Source: HO2-45-28 sp964412115 (GTDB lineage: Bacteria > Patescibacteriota > Minisyncoccia > HO2-45-28). Taken from it: DNA of 24,479 nucleotides. The translations under genes and the position numbers were made by a program. The stretch spans positions 1 to 24,479 of the forward strand of contig CAYPMM010000011.1 of the NCBI GenBank assembly GCA_964412115.1. The letters are read 5' to 3'. A model generated the notes under the pieces. The model saw nothing but the letters and a program-made list of their open reading frames with translations, was not told the DNA's origin and did no database searches. Shown here in pieces: positions 21,152 through 24,479 of this stretch (its first letter is position 1; each line of letters starts with the position of its first letter).

Positions 21152-21649
21152 ATGCGCTATGACGAATTTGTCAGGCGTAAAATACAGCAAACTCTTGACA
21201 AAGAGATTGCGATTTTTCGGCTTTGCTTTGCGCATGGCCGCCAATATGCCGAAGCTCTTAAGATTTCCGAAGACGATCTGGAAGTTCTGTGGCGCATCGG
21301 CGGCGAGTCTATGGAGCTCGTGTTTGCGCCTTCTTTAAGACAGACGGAATCAAACGAAGACGAGAACGTCTTTATGGGCAAGTTTGACGACAGTTTTTTG
21401 AAACTGGAAATTGACGGCAAAATTTTTCATTTTATTGTCCGTCCGGTAAGCAAACCGCCCCATTATACTGGCGAGCCGAGAAAAATCATAATGGTTTTTT
21501 CTTCCGATGACGACTTGAATATCAATATGGAGAATGAAACAGTTTTTTTGACCGCGGTTTTAGACGAGTGGCATAAAAAAATCCTCGATCTTTTGCGAAG
21601 CGGGAAAATTGACCTGATGTCGGATGACTCCGATAAGCCGAATCTTTAG
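21152..21649 (+). CDS. Unknown 165-aa soluble protein
   Basis: The ATG has AAAGGGGGT about 8 bases upstream, a clear promoter before it and a terminator after it, so the gene is well supported. The product is acidic and soluble, with an N-terminal helical region (MRYDEFVRRKIQQTLDKEIA) and a middle of alternating strands (ENVFMGKFDDSFLKLEIDGKIFHFIV, RKIIMVFSSDDDLNINM). It ends in an acidic tail (DLMSDDSDKPNL). No catalytic motif or membrane segment is visible. I do not recognise the family. Confidence 0.7.
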   Translation: MRYDEFVRRKIQQTLDKEIAIFRLCFAHGRQYAEALKISEDDLEVLWRIGGESMELVFAPSLRQTESNEDENVFMGKFDDSFLKLEIDGKIFHFIVRPVSKPPHYTGEPRKIIMVFSSDDDLNINMENETVFLTAVLDEWHKKILDLLRSGKIDLMSDDSDKPNL

Positions 21650-21650
21650 T

Positions 21651-21682
21651 AAAGCACCCCGACAATTTTCGGGGTGTTTTTA
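21651..21682 (+). terminator. Terminator of the 165-aa gene
   Basis: An 8-bp stem CACCCCGA/TCGGGGTG (21655-21662 with 21669-21676, loop of 6) is followed by TTTTTAATTT, right after the stop. Confidence 0.85.
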
Positions 21683-21684
21683 AT

Positions 21685-22143
21685 TTACTTACTCTCGGCT
21701 TGTTTCAACAGCCATTCAAGAATGGACTTTCTGTGCCACAAAAGATTTGCCCTTATTCTTGCAGTGTTGGCTGACGCGGGAAGTTTGGCTTCGCCAAACT
21801 TGTCGTAAGCCAAAGCCGGCGAAAGCGCCTTTTCAATTTCCCTCTCATCCATCAAAACATCTAAATTCAGAGCGGATGATTTTTGGTGAATTAAAACTTC
21901 GGCCAGATCAGGAAAAAACTTATCTTCGGTTTCGGCAAGCGCGCCCTCGACGACTTTTGCGGAAAAATCTTTGAATTGCATGAGTGTGCGCAGTTCTTCT
22001 TCGTCGGCGAGCAAGCGTTCGGTCGCCTCTTTTGCGCAAGGACTTTTTTCTTTTACGGCCTTCCTGAAAGCCTCGTTTTTGCAACTAATGGATTCACTCA
22101 AAAGCCTTTCCATTTCAATAAGTTCGCTTCTTGAACGGAGCAT
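21685..22143 (-). CDS. Unknown 152-aa helical protein
   Basis: The ATG at 22143 has an AAGGAG site 7 bases upstream. The product is almost entirely charged helix (RSELIEMERLLSESI, EATERLLADEEELRTLMQF, ALAETEDKFFPDLAEVLIHQK) and ends in WHRKSILEWLLKQAESK. A coiled-coil or helical bundle is likely. There is no membrane segment or known motif, and the gene is convergent with the 165-aa gene. Function is unknown. Confidence 0.65.
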   Translation of the reverse strand: MLRSRSELIEMERLLSESISCKNEAFRKAVKEKSPCAKEATERLLADEEELRTLMQFKDFSAKVVEGALAETEDKFFPDLAEVLIHQKSSALNLDVLMDEREIEKALSPALAYDKFGEAKLPASANTARIRANLLWHRKSILEWLLKQAESK

Positions 22144-22278
22144 GGCCAGCTCCTTTCCAAACGTATCCGCATTAACGATAGCAAAAAAGAAAAATTTTAC
22201 CAGAAGCCGGTTTCTGGACTGGCGGGAAAAGTTGTGATAAATTTTGGACAGATTTTATTTTCGGGATTGGGGTCGGCC

Positions 22279-22776
22279 GTGATAGAAATAAAACACGTCG
22301 GCATCAGGGACGCTCTCGATTTTTTTGACGGTGTAAACCGCCTTTTGCCTCAACTGCATCCGAGCGGCAACGGGGAGAAAATAGGCGAGACCGACTTCGT
22401 GGATTGCCTGCTAAACGGAAATTTTCACCTTTTTGTAGCGTTGGACGATTCCAAGATTTATCCCCGCAACTTTGCGGCCATGGCCTCGATTTTTTTCCAG
22501 AGAAATTTGGGCCGATGGATCGCCGAGATTCACGATGTCGTGGTTGATGAAGAATATCGCGGGCGGGGACTTGGTGAGAAAATCACCCTTGTCTTGATTG
22601 AAGACGTAAAACGGTTCGCGAAAATAAAAAACGTGAAAATCAAACTATATCTGACCAGCCGTCCTTCAAGAGTCGCGGCCAACAAGCTTTACGAAAAACT
22701 CGGATTTATCTTGGTGGCCGAAGCCCGCGGAGAGTGGGGGACAAATTTATACAAAATGATAATAACGCCCTCGTGA
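22279..22776 (+). CDS. GNAT-family N-acetyltransferase
   Basis: The product is 165 aa from the GTG at 22279, which gives VIEIKHVGIRDALDFF, a normal GNAT N-terminus; a GTG at 22234 would add 15 residues. The acetyl-CoA-binding motif A is clear: IHDVVVDEEYRGRGLGEKI (R/Q-x-x-G-x-G as RGRGLG). Motif B follows: AANKLYEKLGFILVAEARG. The family transfers an acetyl group from acetyl-CoA to an amine; the acceptor is unknown. A long loop (FAAMASIFFQRNLGRW) precedes motif A. The stop codon lies in the loop of the terminator hairpin. Confidence 0.87.
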   Translation: MIEIKHVGIRDALDFFDGVNRLLPQLHPSGNGEKIGETDFVDCLLNGNFHLFVALDDSKIYPRNFAAMASIFFQRNLGRWIAEIHDVVVDEEYRGRGLGEKITLVLIEDVKRFAKIKNVKIKLYLTSRPSRVAANKLYEKLGFILVAEARGEWGTNLYKMIITPS

Positions 22777-22791
22777 GGCGTTATTTTTTGT
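22761..22791 (+). terminator. Terminator overlapping the GNAT stop codon
   Basis: A 9-bp perfect stem (22761-22769 with 22777-22785, loop of 7) runs into T6. The TGA stop (22774-22776) is in the loop. Confidence 0.85.
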
Positions 22792-22796
22792 GTAAA

Positions 22797-22831
22797 AGAA
22801 AAACCGCCACAAGGATATTCTCCTCTAGCGG
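22797..22831 (-). terminator. Terminator of the DnaJ-type zinc-finger gene
   Basis: On the minus strand CCGC (22831-22828) and AGGA (22824-22821) pair with TCCT (22815-22812) and GCGG (22807-22804), interrupted by mismatches, and TTTTTCTTTT follows. It lies just past the stop at 22842. Confidence 0.55.
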
Positions 22832-22841
22832 CTGATCCAAC

Positions 22842-23012
22842 TTACTTCTTTGGGGTTTTGGGCAATAAAACTTTGCCTGACCCGCCACAACTGTTGCATA
22901 TTTCGCCGTCGAAACTAAGCCAATCCAGCGCAGCGAACTGAGATTTCGGCATTGGATCGGTCAATTTGCCCCTACCCTTGCAGTGATGGCATGTTTCTTC
23001 TTTATTTTCCAT
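22842..23012 (-). CDS. 56-aa DnaJ-type zinc-finger microprotein
   Basis: ATG at 23012, TAA at 22842-22844, with GGGGG about 7 bases upstream. The 56-aa product holds two CxxCxGxG repeats, CHHCKGRG (residues 8-15) and CNSCGGSG (39-46), the hallmark of the DnaJ central zinc-finger domain. Here they form one four-cysteine zinc site with a 23-residue spacer. No J domain is present. Such stand-alone zinc fingers are usually protein- or RNA-binding; its partner is unknown. A promoter-like sequence lies upstream (23144-23117) and a terminator downstream. Confidence 0.75.
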   Translation of the reverse strand: MENKEETCHHCKGRGKLTDPMPKSQFAALDWLSFDGEICNSCGGSGKVLLPKTPKK

Positions 23013-23116
23013 TTCTTTGCCCCCTGTTTTCCGGGTTGTATTTTTAGCGCTACACCTGCGTATGCCCTACGCACACGAGATGCGTGCTACAAAACACAAC
23101 CAAACATTCCGCCCCC

Positions 23117-23144
23117 ATATTATCAGAATATTAAAAAAAGTCAA
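23117..23144 (-). promoter_or_regulatory. Promoter upstream of the zinc-finger microprotein
   Basis: On the minus strand TTGACT (23144-23139) and TAATAT (23122-23117) are 16 bases apart, about 105 bases before the ATG at 23012, which implies a leader of about 100 bases. Confidence 0.5.
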
Positions 23145-23170
23145 TATCGCTGGGTCGGCAAACGAAGCCG

Positions 23171-23205
23171 CGCCGCGTCAAACGCGATAGCGATTTGACG
23201 CGGCG
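23171..23205. repeat. Perfect 12-bp GC-rich inverted repeat
   Basis: CGCCGCGTCAAA (23171-23182) pairs perfectly with 23194-23205, and CGC-GATA-GCG pairs inside the loop. No T run follows on either strand, so it is not a standard intrinsic terminator. It sits between two minus-strand genes. Confidence 0.6.
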
Positions 23206-23231
23206 GAATTAGTTCGGATCTGTTTGTTCAG

Positions 23232-23262
23232 AAAAAAATAAACCGCCCCACAATGAGGCGGT
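23232..23262 (-). terminator. Terminator of the 88-aa unknown gene
   Basis: On the minus strand ACCGCC/GGCGGT (23262-23257 with 23247-23242, loop of 9) is followed by TTTATTTTTTTC, downstream of the stop at 23290. Confidence 0.8.
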
Positions 23263-23289
23263 GAACAGCTATATTTGTTTTCCGAGAAA

Positions 23290-23556
23290 TTAAACCAGTA
23301 ATTTAAGCGAATCGTTAGGAACACAGAAAATATGGGAGTCTCCACCAAGAATTGCGCCTTCCGGACCATTTAAAAACAAAACTTCAATACCCACGTCAAG
23401 TTCTCCGTTCGGACCATAAACTATTCCCGTCGCACGAGTAAGTAGTCCAGTGCTGCCTTCTCTAAGAATTCTTGGAGGAAGCCCTGCGTTGTAAAGCTCT
23501 ACATTTCTTTGTAGAACAACTCTTTCTGCTGACGGGTCCGTTGGAAGCTTTTCCAT
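23290..23556 (-). CDS. Unknown 88-aa beta-rich protein
   Basis: The ATG at 23556 is preceded by AAGGAG (9 bases), so the longer open frame upstream is not used. The product starts with a polar helix (AERVVLQRNVELYNAG) and continues as alternating strands (GLLTRATGIVYGPNGELDVGIEVLFLNGPEGAILGGDSHIFCV), suggesting a small beta barrel. There is one cysteine and no membrane segment. No family is recognised. Its own promoter and terminator support expression as a single gene. Confidence 0.68.
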   Translation of the reverse strand: MEKLPTDPSAERVVLQRNVELYNAGLPPRILREGSTGLLTRATGIVYGPNGELDVGIEVLFLNGPEGAILGGDSHIFCVPNDSLKLLV

Positions 23557-23648
23557 CCGTTTTCTCCTTTTTGGTTGTAAGCTTACAAAGAACTTTGAAA
23601 TGCGACACCCCGATATACCCAATGTATATGAGGCACGCACATTAAACA

Positions 23649-23677
23649 AAATAACATATCCTGCATTATTTTGTCAA
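23649..23677 (-). promoter_or_regulatory. Promoter of the 88-aa gene
   Basis: On the minus strand a perfect TTGACA (23677-23672) is followed after 17 bases by TTATTT (23654-23649), a weak -10, about 90 bases upstream of the ATG at 23556. Confidence 0.45.
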
Positions 23678-23726
23678 TGGGTGCCCTTCGTCGAAATCTC
23701 CTCAGGACGCTCCATTTGGCAATCAA

Positions 23727-23757
23727 CAAAAAAACCCGCGTCAAAGCGCGGATCTTT
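23727..23757 (-). terminator. Terminator downstream of tRNA-His
   Basis: CCGCG/CGCGG (23736-23740 with 23747-23751) is followed on the minus strand by GTTTTTTTG, and on the + strand by ATCTTTTTG. It ends the HNH and tRNA-His transcript. Confidence 0.7.
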
Positions 23758-23771
23758 TTGTTGGCCAAATG

Positions 23772-23845
23772 GGTGGGTGAAGGGATTTGAACCCTCGATC
23801 TCCTCGGCCACAGCGAGGCGCTTTGTCCGCTAAGCTACACCCACC
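23772..23845 (-). tRNA. tRNA-His(GUG)
   Basis: The acceptor GTGGGTG (23844-23838) pairs with CACCCAC, the discriminator is C (23772) and a G is encoded at -1 (23845), giving the G-1:C73 pair diagnostic of histidine tRNA. The anticodon stem CCTCG/CGAGG closes CTGTGGC, giving anticodon GTG. CCA is not encoded. The HNH stop lies 8 bases upstream. Confidence 0.96.
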
Positions 23846-23852
23846 ATATTTT

Positions 23853-24338
23853 TTATTTTGACTCTATCTTGGTGTCGAAATGATGTACCAAGTAATGACA
23901 ATTATGACAAAGCCACGTTAGGTTACTTAAAGAGTTGTTTTTTCTATCTCTATCAACGTGGTGAACGCAAAGTATTCTTTTGTCTTTTGTTTTACACACC
24001 CGGCAGTATTGTTGAACCCCGTTCTTTAGTAAGCGGTTTCTGTATTCGACATGCTCGCCGCTTTTCCAGTTTGAATGATTTTTGCCAACATATACGACCG
24101 AGTTTCTCCATATTGTTTGACATTTTTTTGTACAAAAATACTTTTTGCTCTTTGATATCCTGATGGCCTTAAGTGTTTTATATACATCCTTTTTACATGT
24201 AAAACAAGTGACCCATTTACCTGTCTTTGCGCCCTCATGTTGGCATGTCCGCGAACAATATTTGGCATTCCCGTATTTAATCCAACTCGGTTTTGCGTAA
24301 AAACCCCTCTTGCATATTCCGCATTTTACTGTGGGCAT
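23853..24338 (-). CDS. HNH endonuclease with two N-terminal zinc knuckles
   Basis: The protein has 161 aa. Two treble-clef-like zinc modules come first: CGICKRGF...YCSRTC (residues 6-32) and CFTCKKDV...FCTKKC (about 45-73). They are followed by KNHSNWKSG and an HNH domain at about 112-152: CRVCKTKDKRILCVHHVDRDRKNNSLSNLTWLCHNCH, with the catalytic His pair and zinc cysteines intact. It resembles phage and intron-type HNH nucleases. It lies directly before tRNA-His and is preceded by a tRNA-His 5' half, the same arrangement as the HNH gene at 8124-8603, although the two nucleases are of different subtypes. The ATG sits in a hairpin. The target is unproven. Confidence 0.88.
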   Translation of the reverse strand: MPTVKCGICKRGFYAKPSWIKYGNAKYCSRTCQHEGAKTGKWVTCFTCKKDVYKTLKAIRISKSKKYFCTKKCQTIWRNSVVYVGKNHSNWKSGEHVEYRNRLLKNGVQQYCRVCKTKDKRILCVHHVDRDRKNNSLSNLTWLCHNCHYLVHHFDTKIESK

Positions 24339-24360
24339 ATAAACAAATTATCTGCCCACA
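24330..24360 (-). promoter_or_regulatory. Hairpin enclosing the HNH start codon
   Basis: TGTGGGCA (24330-24337) and TGCCCACA (24353-24360) pair perfectly over 8 bp with a 15-base loop. The UG of the ATG at 24338-24336 lies within the stem or at its edge, so folded mRNA would hide the start and repress translation. Confidence 0.5.
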
Positions 24361-24394
24361 ATCCCTCTTTGTCAAACCACCGGTTTCTGTTTTA

Positions 24395-24432
24395 TCCACA
24401 AGCCATGGCGTTGCCGTTACACCATAGGCACC
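24395..24432 (-). pseudogene. tRNA-His(GUG) 5'-half, cut after the anticodon loop
   Basis: On the minus strand: G-1 (24432), acceptor GTGCCTA (24431-24425), TG, D stem GTG/CGC, then anticodon-stem strand ATGGC and loop TTGTGGA with anticodon GTG (24399-24397). After the loop the expected GCCAT strand is replaced by TAAAA, and no T arm or TAGGCAC acceptor follows anywhere down to the intact tRNA-His. G-1 together with GTG identifies it as histidine. The sequence differs clearly from the intact tRNA-His, so it is not a local duplicate. Confidence 0.75.
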
Positions 24433-24438
24433 ATCTTA

Positions 24439-24463
24439 ATGTTAAACACCGAGTGTTCAACAT
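24439..24463. repeat. Imperfect palindrome before the tRNA-His fragment
   Basis: Arms 24439-24449 and 24453-24463 pair over 11 positions with one mismatch and a 3-base loop. It lies 7 bases upstream of the tRNA-His fragment, near the window end. It may be an upstream terminator or an operator; there is not enough context to decide. Confidence 0.4.
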
Positions 24464-24479
24464 CTATTCGCGAAAGGAT

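Noticed and set aside
22983..23198. Plus-strand 71-aa ORF over the zinc-finger gene start
   Set aside because: It overlaps the better supported 56-aa gene on the other strand and encodes an unremarkable Phe-rich peptide without a ribosome-binding site.
23557..23649. Longer start for the 88-aa gene
   Set aside because: The ATG at 23556 has AAGGAG at good spacing, while the extension lacks a ribosome-binding site.
23685..23715. Possible third copy of the interspersed repeat
   Set aside because: It shares CCTTCG and CTCAGGAC-like words but in a broken order. The match is too weak to claim.
23846..24432. Group I or other intron within tRNA-His
   Set aside because: After the 5' half there is no matching 3' exon (GCCAT strand, T arm, TAGGCAC acceptor) before the intact tRNA-His, and no conserved group I core was recognised.
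1..24479. CRISPR array, insertion sequence or prophage
   Set aside because: No regularly spaced direct repeats, transposase motifs or phage structural genes were seen. The HNH genes alone do not make a prophage.

Overview
The window looks like a fragment of a Candidate Phyla Radiation (Patescibacteria) genome, most likely from the Parcubacteria side. This is an inference from gene content and style. IF-2 is short (511 aa), many proteins are small, Shine-Dalgarno sites are often weak, and a PGI/PMI isomerase and a DUF4446 protein are present. tRNA genes stand beside HNH genes. TGA is read as stop, so code 11 fits. No rRNA, CRISPR array, transposase or phage structural gene was seen.

Layout. 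(1) 3-7972, + strand: a tightly packed run. It holds a DUF3179 tail, a thioredoxin-reductase-like flavoprotein, a thioredoxin, a His/Cys-rich metal-binding microprotein, a TlpA-type thioredoxin, CcdA, a DipZ-like thioredoxin with a C-terminal beta domain, a small membrane protein, a fused glucose-6-phosphate / 6-phosphogluconate dehydrogenase and a PGI/PMI isomerase. Read together, this could be a sugar-phosphate-fuelled pathway carrying reductant across the membrane to extracytoplasmic thiols. (2) 8048-8843, - strand: tRNA-Leu(UAA), an HNH gene running into that tRNA, a broken tRNA-Leu 5' half, and tRNA-Cys. (3) 8844-11567, - strand: DUF4446, infB, rbfA, then tRNA-Ser(CGA) with an 18-bp copy of its 3' end lying downstream. 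(4) 11618-13535, - strand: an ABC1/UbiB kinase-like gene between two paralogous 52-aa membrane proteins. (5) 13546-15837: a class III aminotransferase, an interspersed repeat, a VIT1/CCC1 transporter and a large hairpin. (6) 15848-18240: HtrA, an unknown gene, tRNA-Arg(CCU) whose CCA end overlaps the start of a PduO-type cobalamin adenosyltransferase, and tRNA-Ala(GGC). (7) 18374-20187: a second CcdA-family locus with a 51-aa membrane protein, a CxxC thioredoxin-like protein and a DsrE protein. (8) 20280-23556: small genes of mostly unknown role, a DUF192 gene carrying an in-frame repeat, a GNAT and a 56-aa DnaJ-type zinc-finger protein. (9) 23727-24463: tRNA-His, a second HNH gene, and a tRNA-His 5' half ending at the anticodon loop.

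Most notable signals. Two separate loci share the arrangement tRNA 5' fragment, HNH gene, intact tRNA, and the fragment and intact tRNA have the same amino-acid identity in each. This suggests an HNH-linked tRNA replacement cassette. The other leading points are the dehydrogenase fusion next to the thiol-redox genes, the split-out membrane modules around the UbiB-like gene, and an interspersed repeat that has inserted eight residues into DUF192.
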